A DNA stretch of 64,000 nucleotides from Paracentrotus lividus (GCA_940671915.1 CALNVZ010000641.1:36302417-36366416); one strand, 5' to 3'. Counted from the stretch's first letter, positions 35,905 to 47,995 are shown. The notes: generated by a model from the letters alone, not told the origin. A program made the numbers and translations.

Positions 35905-37544
35905 GGTCCATTCCACGCAAAGTGGTCCTGGGTCATGAAAATTAAATTTTTTTTCTTGGCTAAATTGGGTATTTTCTTCATGTATGGTATCCAGACTGTC
36001 AAAAAACGATAACAACATTTCATTCACTGGTATTGACTGGCTGTAGGAGGGCAGTAGAGTGCAAGCTCTTTTATTTTACTCAAAAAAGAAGAAAACAAAC
36101 AGTTATATTAAATAATGATTATTTATTATAACCCATACTAAAAAAAATTCAGTGAACAAGCTTTGACACATTTAAGTCCCATATTTTTGAGAAAACAAGC
36201 ACTTTGCGACCTTAAAGTGCATGTTGTTAAAAAAAAAATTAGGTTGCCCTTTGGTCTGATTAATATGTAACATACGTAACAAAAAATAAAGCATTTTTTA
36301 TTGTGGGGGAAAGAATATCCCTCTTAGAAACAAGATATCTCATATTTAAAGCTAGAATCCATCTTCCAACATAATGGCAACAATTAAATATCTACTGTTT
36401 AGGTTACTCTGGTCTCAAAATCGCTTTTAAATGTGTAACATACGTAACGTACGTATGTTATATGACGAACAGAAAGGGAGATAAGGGCTCCAAAGGCCAT
36501 ACGTTACCTGATGCTTTCATAAAATAATGTACTAGAATTAGTTCAATGTGTTTTAAAGGCCACACACTTGCCATACTTTCATGGAAATTGACCAATCTTA
36601 CTGATTTATTGCAGATTACTGTCTAAATACAGTGTGTATTTCACAAAATTTCTCTTTGTGTGAGAAAGGAGTAACCTCTCAGAAAGACAAGATCTTAGAT
36701 ATAAAGTTAGAATTCGTGTTCCAACAAAATAACAACCATGTACTTATCTAAATTTTGTCTTCATCTAGTCTCAAAACCCCAGATTGTGAATTGTGTAACA
36801 TACGTAACGTTATGTATATTACACAGTTCAGGAAATAATTGGGACAACAGAACATATGTTTTACACATTTATTGTTCCATTATGATAGAACATGGATTCT
36901 AACTGGAAATCTGACATCTGAGGGGTATTTTCTTTCCCAATAAATTAAAAATGTATTATTTTTTGTACATACGTAACACAGCCAACTGACCAAAATGCAA
37001 ATATAACTTGTTATAAGGAATTTTGATTTATGGTGAAGAAGTGTTTGTTTTCCATTAATGTTATAATCCATTCTTGAAAAAAAAATGCCTATTATGGATG
37101 GTTTCCTACTTGGTCTATTTCAGACGCGAAACGCACGTTAACATTTATTTGTAACATACGTAACGCTGAGTTCACTGATTTACTGAAAATACCATGTCAT
37201 GAATACCCAAATCCTTTTTAGTTCTGAAATTATGCAACACTAATGCATGCCATATCAAAAATATATTTCTTTTCGATGACACACTTCACAGAAATCTGGC
37301 TTTTTCTGAAAGTTGTTTGATTTTTTTTCTGTGTGAATGTAACACACGTAACGCTCTTAAACTCCTCATGGCACAAAGTCTGGAAAAGGCAAGTGACTTT
37401 TGTTTGTTTTTCTTGAAGAGTGATTACCAAAGACCATTTTAAATGCACAGCCTTATGAAAAGGGGTTTTATAAAAGAAATATGGTCAGAAAATGCACTTG
37501 GAAAACCCTTTCTGAATTGTAACATACGTAACGTGGAATGGACC
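35905..37544. mobile_element. 1.64-kb element with 13-bp inverted ends and ~180-bp periodic motif
   Basis: The ends GGTCCATTCCACG (35905) and CGTGGAATGGACC (37532-37544) are exact inverses, flanked on both sides by TGTT (possible target duplication). Inside, GTAACATACGTAACG or a close variant occurs near 36266, 36437, 36795, 36965, 37151, 37337 and 37518. The spacing is ~170-186 bp, with one double step. Sequence between motifs is AT-rich and barely similar. No protein frame. Confidence 0.8.
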
Positions 37545-38919
37545 TGTTATTGTTTGTTTTATTTCATGTAACACCCGACATGGTCATTTTGATCATGGAT
37601 TACATTCACGTCACATATAGTTTGGTTCCAGAGGATGCATTTTTTATGTTCTCAATTTATCTTTTAAGAATCAATTTGTTAATAGTTAGTTTCTTTCTAT
37701 TTCCTGAATTGATTTCAAGTGTTTTTAAGAATTTATTTGCAAATTAATACATTTCTATGATAATATATCTAGAAATATTCCATTGTGAAAATTATGAATA
37801 ATGAGGCTTGCGCAAAATTATTTTAACCTTAGACTCTGGAATGTTATTCTTAAAAGCTTAAAATTACAGGAATTAAAAAATGCCATTTTTAAAGATGTGG
37901 CGTACACCAATACTACTTTTTTCCTGTTTCAAAGTTTGGTCTTTGTTGCCATGGTTTTCAGGTATGTTTGGTTCCATAACTTCTAATGCTTACACCCAAT
38001 GCCAATTTTAAGAGCTTTTCTGAAATCCTCAGTTAATTTTTCATTCAGAAAATATATACTTTTATGCATAATGGGTGTAGTATTTAAAGTTAAAAAGATT
38101 CAAATAAAAAAGACACAATTTTCATGTTGCAAAATCATGTCACACGAAACTGGCCCAATTCAAAACGCATGGCCAGATCAGTTGAGTGTAAAATAAATCA
38201 TAACTTTTAACTTAAACTTAACTTGAAAGCTAAAACTGTTTTGTGTACCGAATCGGTGGCCAAATGGGAATGCTTCAATCCGTTCTATGTAGGTTTTCAT
38301 GCATATGTGTTTGTTACTAAAAATCTTAGACTTAGGCCTTGCAGTACATAGATCTATATTTTCTTACTCCATAATTTTATGCAGGACGCTTGAGCAACCT
38401 TGTTTGCATACCAAAGACACCACTATTGTTTGTAAGAACAAGCTTTATTTGCATAGGCGTTTGAAGTAATTCTGGTGTATTCAGACTTTTGGTTATACTT
38501 AAAAAATGGTAGAAAATCTTGTTGTTGTGCTACAGTATGATCAATAGAGTCAATACATAACAATGGCAGAGTATTTGACAATGACAGACTTTATTTGGAA
38601 ATTAAATTGAAGGTCACCTGATGTAATTTAAATTTATATTTAATACAAACGTAATTGTAAACTGCATACCGGTACTGTTGTTGATGTAAATAAGTTACTG
38701 CATAACTCCAAAGTTTGTTTTTAGCTTCAGACTGCATCAATCCATGCCTAATAAATCGCTGTGCAACACGACGATTGCATCATCAAGAAATCACTTTTTT
38801 CCATACATGACCCTCAGAATATCTCGTATTTAAAATTAAATAAATAAAAGTAAATGAAAGAAAAGACTTTGCTTAACAAAAGCCGAATAATTTGACTGCA
38901 ATAGCCTTTGATAACAAAG

Positions 38920-39285
38920 GCCCGAATTCTCAAAAAAAATTTCAAAACCCTGGACTGAAACCATGGATTATGTAAATTTTGTGTAAAAATTATTGCTTAA
39001 TTAAGCACATACATTAGGAAATATCCAGTATGAATGCACAATTTTGTCTCAGAGCACTAAATTCATGATTGTTGCTATGGTTAAGTCTTATGTTTAATCG
39101 AATCAATTTTAATTAACAGTTGACTCAACAGTGGACTCGTAAATTTAGCGCACTGTGAAAAAATTGCTCAGTTATATTGGACCTTTTCTCTGTGTCGGCA
39201 CTGAATTGAGCGTAATTATTACACAAACTTTACATAATCCATGGTTTCAGTCCACGGTTTTGAAACCACCTTTGAGAATACAGGC
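38920..39285. mobile_element. MITE, ~70-bp inverted ends, next to the zinc-finger 5' exon
   Basis: The left arm GCCCGAATTCTC, then CTGAAACCATGGATTATG, is mirrored at the right by CATAATCCATGGTTTCAG, then GAGAATACAGGC. CAAAG flanks both ends (38915-38919, 39286-39290), consistent with a 5-bp target duplication. It ends 72 bp before the first zinc-finger-gene exon. Confidence 0.8.
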
Positions 39286-39356
39286 CAAAGTGCTTGGATT
39301 CAGGGATCTCTATAACCATCAATGGTTACATTTGGTTTTCTCTTTGACACATTCAG

Positions 39357-39449
39357 ATACCATGGAGATTAAGCAAGAGATGGATGTAGAGGTGTTTGAG
39401 ACCGGAGGAGATGCAGTGGAAAAAGAGGGAGAGCATTCAACATTTGAAG
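39357..39449 (+). CDS. Zinc-finger gene exon 1 (start codon)
   Basis: The acceptor-like ATTCAG precedes ATACC and the ATG at 39362. It encodes MEIKQEMDVEVFETGGDAVE, then KEGEHSTFEG, with donor TTGAAG/gtgtgt at phase 1. A near copy (MEIKQEMDVGVFE) lies at 61762 with the same boundaries, which supports the start and the exon ends. Confidence 0.8.
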
Positions 39450-39975
39450 GTGTGTGATGAATGTTTAAGAAAATCTCTCATGTGCCAAGTACAATGAATT
39501 CTAATGAATTAATGCCAAAGGACATGAATGATAACTTTGTTCTCTAAATATTAATAAACTAATAAACAACATTAAATAATGGCAGCATGGTATATGGTAT
39601 GATTGGTTGGATTAGTGGTATTAATGATTTTTATGCATCTGCCACTGAAAGGGGTGCAAGATGTTTTTTGTTATCTGTCCTACCTGCTTGTCCGTTAGAT
39701 ACTGTGATCTCAAGAACCACTCGACATTATGACATTCAACCTTGATAAAAGGATGCATCACCATAGGAAAACGATCTGATTAGATTAATAAAATGTAGCT
39801 TAAGGGTTGAGGAGGTTAACTTTAGTATGTGTCATGCACATAATCTGGTATGTTGCATGATGGAGTGTGGCGAATCAATATAACTGCTCATATCCAGATA
39901 TATATATCTGTGAAAAATATTTCTGGAATCTATCTGAACAATACAAAGGCAAACTCAGGACAAGGTCGCTGTAAT

Positions 39976-40013
<38 letters not shown>

Positions 40014-43000
40014 CCAATATTTATATCGCGCCTTTCCCAAATGGCCCAAAGCGCATAATAAAAGTATAGACTTGATCAAACCTTGACAATAAGTTGTAAA
40101 TAAATTATAAGACAATTAATTATTAGACAGCGTCTTTCATCTGAATAAACTTGTAAAACAATTTTAAAAACTCATTTATACATTGTGTATAATCGAATTT
40201 CATACTTTCAGGTAATACCAACATCGGGATTATCATCAAGGAAGGAACTGATAAAGAGACAGTATATGAGTGCCTTCCAAGTACATCTGGTTTTAGAGAA
40301 GGAATAGAGCTGAAAATGAATCTAAATGAAGGTAATAAACAATGGGTGCAACTCTCAAAATAACCTCTTTCCTACAGGCTGTTTTCACAGTTTTGAAAAC
40401 AAAAAAATCCTGAAAAAAAACAAAAATTGTCATCAACATGGAATATACATACCTTTTTTTTAGTGTTATTGGAGGTTGTTTTCATAACCCTTGTGGGAAT
40501 AATTTGCCCTGTTTCCCACATGGAATTAATTTGTTGAAAGTAACCTTTCCCATTTTATTTGAAACAGCTTCTTCCATATGACTGTAATGCTGCAGTCACA
40601 CAGACACTTACGTTTTGTTACCTTTTAGTTGTTTTATCCTTATTTTCAGGGGCCGCGGAGCCGGGGGGGGGGGGGGGGGGCTGAAGGGGCTGCAGCCCCC
40701 CCCCCACTTTTTTCAGCCAACGTGTACAAAAATGCAAAAATGACCATACATTTGTGATTTTTAGCCTGTTCAGCCCCCCCCCCCCTACTTTCGGTTTAGC
40801 CCCTCCACTTTCAAAAACGCTCCGCGGCCCCTGATTTTATCTTCTGTTCTATCATTTCTTATGTATTTCTTTGTTTTATTGGATGAACGAAATTATCACT
40901 ATTTCCACTGCTCTATATAATGGAAAGGCATCCGTGGGGATCCATATAAATACAAGAATTTTTTTGACGTAACGCAGACGTAACTCAACGTAAGTGTCTG
41001 TGTGACTGTAGCATAAGTTTAATAGCCGTTGACCAATTTGATAATAATAATGATAATATTATATTTCTTATTAAACGCACAACACCATAAGGTCTCTCCG
41101 CGTGAAGAATACTAATACATGTTATAGCTGAGCCATCAAGTATGTAGCGCTCTCACGTATCGAGTACTAATTTGCACCTGGGTGGAGTGGACATAAGTGC
41201 CGGTGCCGGAATCAAACTCACGACCTTTTATCCCCAGTCAAGTGATACAACAACTATTATTTATTATTTATTTATTTATTCACGTTTTCTTTAAAATAAT
41301 ACAGGGTAGTCCAGTTCAAGCCAAATGGCCTGCTTTACAATGGAGCCCTGTTATTTTCTTATAAACTACTAAACTAAGACACTTACGACTTATTTATATG
41401 ACTAATATTCATTTCCATGTCACAGATGATGTCAAGGAAGAAGTGGAGGCCGAGATCCAATCTGAAAATGAAATCCAAGGAGATTCAAGTGAAGATGAAA
41501 TCCAAGAAGATTCAAGTGAATATGAAAAGACAACAGATCAATCAACAAATGATGGTAGGTATTTATTATTTGACAAACCCTTCGCTCTAGTTGCATTGAT
41601 CCTTGTGGGTTTTGTAGTTTGACAAGGGTGAAAGAAGTGATATTTTATGTTTTAGTCTCTTTTATTGTGACACTCCATTATGCTGTCACACTTGACTGGT
41701 AGAGAAAATGTTTAAGAAACAAATTTTTTAACCTTCATGTGCCTTTCACACATGACAAATGGATGTTAATTTTTGTTTGTTGCATTATTCATAATCTGTC
41801 AAAGTGACCATAAAACTTGATTGGTTACTGTTACAGACAATATTTGACCGATAACGTCAAATGTATCATTTGAAAGAGCTCTTTTTTTTATAGCTGATTG
41901 ATGTGTTTCCATGACAATACCTAATTGCTTGTGCATGATAAGCCTTTGTTTTAGTATCTTTTATGGGACACTTTGTACATAGAGGTAGTCATTATATTAT
42001 AGAAAAGTCAGCTGAGGCAACCAAATTATCTAGACCAAAGATGTAATTGTACAACTCAAATCCACTGAATGATGTACAGTGTAATAATTATTTTACTGAA
42101 TTTAATATTTCCATTTTAGTAAAATTCTATCGATAAATATAGTTCCAATAAAACGCAAAGGCAACCGCATGGGTAATCATTTCATTAATTTGGTGTACTG
42201 GGGCGGAATTCTGGAGAGTGTAATATCTCTGTTTTTTATGTTATGTCAGAAATACGACAAAATCGGTATTCTGGAAGCTGTCTTATCCTTTTGTCATAAA
42301 TAACTGTCATAACTTCTCGGCGTACACAAGAAATATGCTGTTTAATAAATGCGCAAAAGTCCACTTTTACGCAAAACCGGAGAAAAGATAAGATAAAAGA
42401 TATGACAGGGTCTAGCACTCATATCTTTTGTCTTATCTTTTACAAAGTTTTAGTACCCTGATACACATGTACAATTGCCCCTTCATTGTAAGCAAACAAC
42501 ATTATCATTTAGATTATATTGTTTCATTAGTTTTACTTATCATTTGTGACAATTTTCAACAAAATTTGTTTACTGCTAGAGGTAAAAAGCTTGTATTCGG
42601 GCCTTCCTATTGGTTAGGGGGGCTTGCGCAAGTAACTAAGAGTGATATTCATAGGTTTGTCTGAGAAAAGATGGACGGGTACTTTCAGAGATATGACAGA
42701 GAAAAGACACTCTTCAGAATACCGATTCATGATTTATCTTAAGGGTGTCTTATCTCTCATAGATAAGACAAAAGATAAGAGAGTAATGACACTTTTTCAG
42801 AATACCGGTCCTGATGTGCAGGAATTATCTTTTAAGAAGTATAATAAGCATATGAGATAAGAGTATTCTGTCCCTCTCCTTCTTTATCTTCAGATGAAGA
42901 ATTGGACCCCGAACAAGACAACATGCATCAGCCTATGACAACCTGTAGTGGAAAGAAGTCACATCTATGTATACATTGCAGTGAGTGTTTTACAACTATG

Positions 43001-44824
43001 AAGGCTCTTGAAATACACCTGCAAGAACAAAAGGAACAGAAGGAATATCATTGTTCCAAATGTGATAAGCAATTTTCTAAAAAATGTAATCTCACAAGTC
43101 ACATGAAAATACATGTACACGCTGGAGGGTATCTTAACGAAATTTATTATGATAAGGACTGTTCTCAACAAAATACTGTTACTGGCCATCTAAGAACACA
43201 TACTGGAGAAAAACCATATCAATGCTCATATTGTGAAATGGAATTTTCTTTTCAAAGTACTCTTACTAGACATCTCAGAACACACACTGGAGAGAAATCT
43301 TATCAATGTTCATATTGTGATAAGGTATTTTCTAGACAAAGTGATCTTAGTAGACATATAAGAGTACATACAGGTGAGAAACCTTTTAAATGTCCCGTTT
43401 GTGATAAAGGGTTTTCTCAACAAAACATTCTCACTAACCATCTAAGAACACACACTGGAGAGAAGCCGTATCAATGTTCCTATTGCAATAAGAGGTTTTC
43501 TTATCATCATAATCTTACTATTCATACAAGGATACACACTGGAGAAAAACCATATATATGTCCACATTGTAATAAGAGATTTTCTATACAGAGTACTCTT
43601 ATAAGACATCTCAGAATACATACTGGAGAGAAACCATATAAATGTTCCTATTGTAATAAGGGATTTGGTCAACAAAGTAATCTTACAATCCATCTAAGAA
43701 CACACACTGGAGAAAAACCACAACAATGTTCCTATTGCGATAAGAGATTTTGTACTCAAAGTGATCTTACTAGACATATAAGAATACACACTGGGCAGAA
43801 GCCATATCAATGTTCATATTGTGATAAGGGATTCCCTCAACAAAGTCAGCTTTCTAGCCATGTAAGATCACACACTGGAGAGAAACCACATGAGTGTTCC
43901 CATTGTGATAAGAGATTTTGTACAAAAAGTAATCTTACTAGACATATAAGAATACACACTGATCAGAAGACATATCAATGTTCTTATTGTGATAAGGGAT
44001 TTTCTTCACCAAGTGAACATACAAAACATATAAGGACACATACTGGAGAGAAGCCATTTCATTGTCTCGGTTGTAATAAGGGATTTTTATCGCTAATTGA
44101 TCTTACAAAACATATAAGAATACATACCAGAGAGGAGGAATCACATCAATGTTGTTATTGTGATAAAGAATTTCCTCAACAAAGTCAGCTTACTCGACAT
44201 CTAAAGATACATACCGGAAAGGAGAAATCATTTCAATGTTCCTTTTGTGATAAGACATTCTTTGATAAATGCAATCTTACTATCCATCAAAGGATACATA
44301 CTGGAGAAAAACCATTTAAATGTTCATATTGTAATAAGATATTTACATCACAAAGTAAACTTACTAGACATATAAGAATACACACTGGAGAGAAACCATT
44401 TCAGTGTTCCTCTTGTGATAAGACATTCTTTGATAAATGCAATCTTACTATCCATCAAAGGATACATACTGGAGAAAAACCATATAAATGTTCATATTGT
44501 AATAAGATATTTACATCACAAAGTAAACTTACTAGACATATAAGAATACACACTGGAGAGAAACCATATCAATGTTCATATTGTGATAAGGGATTTTCTC
44601 AATCAAGTCATCTTTCTGTCCATATTCGGGTACATACTGGAGAGAAACCATTTCAATGTTCATACTGTGATAAAGGATTTTGCACAACAAGTGATCTTAC
44701 GAGACATATAAGAATTCATACGGGAGAGAAACCACATAAGTGTTCTTATTGTAAAAAGGAATTTTCCCAACAAAATGATCTTACTAGGCATATAAGAATA
44801 CATACAGAAGAGAAACTATATTAA
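39357..44824 (+). CDS. C2H2 zinc-finger protein gene (4 exons visible)
   Basis: The exons are 39357-39449, 40212-40331, 41426-41554 and 42894-44824. All internal junctions are phase 1 with GT/AG borders, so they join in frame. The product starts MEIKQEMDVEVFE (ATG at 39362), continues as an acidic ~115-residue leader, and ends in a 22-unit C2H2 array. It is presumably a nuclear DNA-binding protein; neither its target nor its activity can be read from the sequence. The leader does not resemble KRAB, BTB, SCAN or ZAD domains as far as I can see. A 5' non-coding exon may precede 39357, since that exon starts at an AG acceptor. Confidence 0.8.
39977..40060 (+). mobile_element. (AAT)n plus SINE-tail-like motif
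   Basis: A perfect AAT run is followed by CCCAATATTTATATCGCGCC, TTTCCC and CCCAAAGCGC, a word order seen at the ends of many animal SINEs. It lies in intron 1 of the zinc-finger gene. Confidence 0.4.
40212..40331 (+). CDS. Zinc-finger gene exon 2
   Basis: The acceptor is CTTTCAG/GTAAT and the donor TGAAG/gtaata, both phase 1. It encodes NTNIGIIIKEGTDKETVYEC, then LPSTSGFREGIELKMNLNE. No known domain was recognised. A damaged copy lies at 63460. Confidence 0.8.
40647..40833. mobile_element. MITE with CAGGGGCCGCGGAGC ends, copy 2
   Basis: CAGGGGCCGCGGAGC (40647) and GCTCCGCGGCCCCTG (40819-40833) are exact inverses, flanked by ATTTT on both sides. Homopolymeric G and C runs lie inside. Same family as 30542-30735. 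It lies in intron 2 of the zinc-finger gene. Confidence 0.85.
41160..41262 (-). mobile_element. SINE-like fragment
   Basis: The minus strand carries GTGAGTTTGATTCCGGCACC preceded by CTTGACTGGGGATAAAAGG, parallel to the copy at 18425-18520. Confidence 0.55.
41426..41554 (+). CDS. Zinc-finger gene exon 3, acidic repeat
   Basis: The acceptor is GTCACAG/ATG and the donor GATG/gtaggt, both phase 1. It is strongly acidic, with a 27-bp tandem duplication encoding EIQGDSSED then EIQEDSSEY. No copy was found near the other two large finger exons or after 61762. Confidence 0.78.
42203..42815. mobile_element. Diverged inverted-repeat element before the first finger exon
   Basis: GGAATTCTGGAGAGTGT at the left and its approximate inverse ACACTTTTTCAGAATACCGG at the right, plus repeated AAAATCGGTATTCTGGA and GATAAGACAAAAGATAAG words in both orientations, indicate a degraded foldback element. 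It ends ~80 bp before the exon 4 acceptor. Confidence 0.55.
42894..44824 (+). CDS. Zinc-finger gene exon 4: 22-unit C2H2 array
   Basis: The acceptor is TCTTCAG/ATGAAGAA, phase 1 (split codon D), so translation enters from exon 3; the apparent start inside the exon is a TTG leucine codon. After DEELDPEQDNM and a lone HLCIHCSECF unit with a lost final histidine come 21 more units linked mostly by HTGEKPY. The third unit has lost its first cysteine (EIYYDKDCSQQN). Units 16-17 and 18-19 are a near-exact 168-bp duplication. The stop TAA (44822) falls where CAA is expected in the motif YQC; finger-like sequence continues beyond it. Confidence 0.9.
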
Positions 44825-45010
44825 TGTTCCTTATGTAAATAGGGGTTTGAAAGAGTAAAACACTTCAATGATTTTTATTGTTATCATTATTGTTATACTT
44901 TGATAGGGATCTTTGAAACAAAGAACTAGCTATCCCTAGGAAACACTGGAGAGAATCCTATAAATTTTCTGTTATGATAAGGGATTCATCTTCCTAGACA
45001 TCTGAGAATA
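44825..45010 (+). pseudogene. Decayed zinc-finger continuation
   Basis: Immediately after the stop the frame would read CSLCK, then another TAG. Further on, GAAACACTGGAGAGAATCC, then TGATAAGGGATTCAT and AGACATCTGAGAATACA are recognisable linker, knuckle and helix remnants of one or two more fingers, separated by ~70 bp of unrelated sequence. Confidence 0.75.
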
Positions 45011-46409
45011 CAGGGTCGATTCCTCAAACAAGTGTACACAGCATTTTTGAACACGTACAAGACCAATAGAAACTATGCCAAATATCTCAGAAATCCCATT
45101 TTTGCATTGTATCATTATTGGTGAATTTTTTTGTGCCACATTTGTTCCAACCTTCATTCATTTGAAATGAACTATTTTATGAAATATTTAAACGTGCAAT
45201 TTGTTTAATTTTTTCCCATGTGTAACAAAACTACTGGTATTCAAGTGGTATTTTAGGATATCTCAGGATATCTCACACATCTCAGGATAAAGTGTTTGAA
45301 TGTTGAATAATATATGTCAATCCCAGGAATCTCTGGGAATTTTTGTTTGAGTAGTAAATTTTAATATCACTACAAATACAGCTGTTTCAAAACTTAAATC
45401 ATACTAGATATGACTAAGGAAGGCTGCATGTTGCCATACAGAAGCGTCTAACCATTCCCTTTGGGCATGCATTGCTAACAAAAACATTTATTTCTTTAAT
45501 AATTTGGCAAAAAAAATTCAAATATCCAAAGTTTTTGTGTGTTCAAAAAATTGTTTACCTTTGATTACATCTTGAAATCACTGCCATTTCTGTGCAAGAG
45601 AAAAATCAAATTTGAGGATAAATTAAGTCTCATCGTTAAGTTATAGGGGCTCATCATCAACCATAACTTTTTGAAAAGAATAAATTGTATTACAAGTAAG
45701 ATGATTAACGTTCCTGAATAACATTTCTTAGTGGTCAACTAGAGGCTACTCAGAAGGAATCTATTATGTTATAGTAGTATCATGAACAATTTCATCCTTA
45801 GTCATTTTTAAATGGAGATTCTTCTAGTAATATTGGTGGTAGTTGAATAAACTGATGCCAAGCATGTGAACATAATAACTGTATAGTATTGAGCTTGAAT
45901 ACATTGGCAAGCCAGAAAAATTATGAGGGGTTTAAAAAAAGCAAATTTGACTTAATTTGGGATCATGGTCACTCTAGTTGCTTACTAGACATATTAAGAT
46001 TTTATGAATATGACTTTTGGTTTATATGTACACCTGGGGGGCGTTTCATCAAAGGACTTGTCGGACGTTTTATCCGACAAACTGTTATAAGCTACTGAAA
46101 TGCTTGCATCTGATTGGCTGAGAGCATATTTGTCGGATAAAATGTCCGACAAGTCCTTTGATGAAATGCCCCCCTGTTTTACTTAATGACATTGAAAGCA
46201 TAATTGCAAAAATCATTGTATATCAATTGCATATCAGAGTAAATTTGAAATTTACCAAAAATACCCTACCACACTTTCAAGCTAGTGTCTACAAATATAG
46301 GAAATAAAGTTCTAGATATTGAATTCATGACCTAACCTTATATTATGAACGGCTTATCTGAAGCTATGGTCTTTAATAAGGGTTGTTCTCCCTTTCTTTT
46401 TATCACCAG
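45011..46409. other. Sequence between finger exons 1 and 2
   Basis: No equivalents of the small acidic exons were found. The last ~210 bp before 46410 are clearly similar to the ~220 bp before 48658 (shared CTACCxxAxTTTCAAGCTAG, AGTGTCT and CTGAAG words), so the duplicated unit includes intron sequence. Confidence 0.7.
46033..46176. mobile_element. MITE, ~45-bp inverted ends
   Basis: TTTCATCAAAGGACTTGTCG, then GACGTTTTATCCGACAAAC, is mirrored by TTTGTCGGATAAAATGTCC and GACAAGTCCTTTGATGAAA. G and C runs bound the ends. Confidence 0.9.
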
Positions 46410-47914
46410 ACGAAGAGTTGGGCACTACACAAGACAACATGCGTCAACATACGAAAACCTGTAGTGGAAAGAAGTCACATCTATGTAAACACTGCAGTAA
46501 GAGCTTTACAAACATGAAGGCTTTTGAATTACATCTACAAGAACATAAAGATGAAATGAATTATTATTGTTCCCAATGTAAGCATCTGTCTGAAAAATGC
46601 CAGCATACCAGGCATGTGACAATACATGTAAACAGTGAAGGAAAACCATATCAATGTTCCTCTTGTGATAAGAGGTTTTCTTTTCAAAATACTCTCACTG
46701 GAAACATTGGAACACACACTGGAGAGAACCCATTTCAATGTTCCTATTGTAAGAAGGGGTTTTCTGATCAAAGTAATCTTACTATCCATCAAAGGATACA
46801 CACTGGAGAGAAACCATATCTTTGTTCCTATTGTAACAGAGGATTTTCTCAACAAAATATGCTTACTGGTCATCTCAGAACACACACTGGAGAGAAACCA
46901 TATCAATGTTCCAATTGTGATAAGAGTTTTTCTAGACAAAATAGTCTTATTGTACATCAAAGGATACACACTGGGGAGAAACCATATAAATGTTCCTATT
47001 GTAACAGAGGATTTTCTCAACAAAATAATCTTACTAGTCATCTCAGAACACACACTGGAGAAAAACCATATCTTTGTTCCTATTGTGGTAAGAGATTTTC
47101 TGATCAAAGTACTTTCACTGTTCATGTTGGAACACACACTGAAGAAAAACCATATCAATGTTCACATTGCGATAAAAGATTTCCAGTTAAATGTGCTCTT
47201 ACCCGCCATCTAAGGAGACACACGGGAGAGAAACCATATGAGTGTTCCTATTGCAATAAGAGATTTTCTGATAAACGTAATCTTACTATACATCAAAGGA
47301 TACACACTGGAGAGAAACCATATAAATGTTCTCATTGTAACAGAGGATTTTCTCAACAAAGTAATCTTACTAGTCATGTCAGAACACACACAGGAGAGAA
47401 ACCATATCAGTGTTCCTATTGTAATAAGAGATTTCATACACAACATCATCTTATTGTCCATATAAGAATACATACTGGACAGAAGCCATATCAGTGTTCA
47501 TATTGTGATAAGGGATTTCCCCAAAAAAATCAGCTCACTGCCCACATGAGAACACACACTGGAAAGAAACCTTATCAATGTTCATATTGTGATAAAGCAT
47601 TTTCTCTTCAAAGTACACTTACTGGCCATATCAGAATACATACTGGGGAGAAACCATATAAGTGTTCATATTGTGATAAGGCATTTTCTGGTCGCAGTAC
47701 ACTTACCGGCCATATCAGGACACACACTGGAGAAAAGACATATGAATGTTCCTATTGTAATAAGAAATTTTGTCTTAAAAGTGGTCTTACCCGTCATCTT
47801 ACGATACACACTGGTGAAAAACCATATGAATGTTCATATTGTAATAAGAAGTTTTATAGACAATATTTGCTAACTAGACATATAACAACACACACTGGCA
47901 AAAAAGCATATTAA
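46410..47914 (+). CDS. Second large C2H2 zinc-finger exon (17 units)
   Basis: The acceptor is TCACCAG/ACGAAGAG, phase 1, entering [11 protein letters not shown] exactly as the first finger exon enters DEELDPEQDNM; no in-exon ATG is needed and the apparent start is a TTG codon. The array runs [10 protein letters not shown] through [13 protein letters not shown] with HTGEKPY linkers; unit 3 has asparagine in place of the first zinc histidine (LTGNIGTH). The stop TAA (47912) replaces a CAA in YQCSYC. No small upstream exons of its own are visible, so it is either an alternative terminal exon of the gene at 39357 or a duplicate without a 5' part. Confidence 0.85.
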
Positions 47915-47995
47915 TGTTCATATTGTGATAAGGGATTTTCTGTTGAAAGTGGTCTTACCCATCATCTTATGATACACACTGGAAACAAAACATAA
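47915..47995 (+). pseudogene. In-frame zinc finger beyond the stop
   Basis: Directly after the TAA, in the same frame, is [20 protein letters not shown], then HTGNKT and TAA at 47993. The trailing TAAGTATTGCCAT matches the 3' side of the third finger exon (50202 onward), so the ancestral stop was here. Confidence 0.9.

Noticed and set aside
37538-38196. Hydrophobic short frames suggesting small membrane proteins
   Set aside because: Phenylalanine/leucine richness follows from T-rich DNA; no conserved motif or exon structure.
42902-42904. Start codon at the beginning of each large finger exon
   Set aside because: The codon is TTG (leucine) in all three exons; phase-1 splice acceptors just upstream explain the entry better.
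46535-47873. Open frames in other frames and on the opposite strand of the finger exons
   Set aside because: Shadow frames produced by the repeated 84-bp finger unit; they lack a family signature, while the C2H2 frame is unmistakable.
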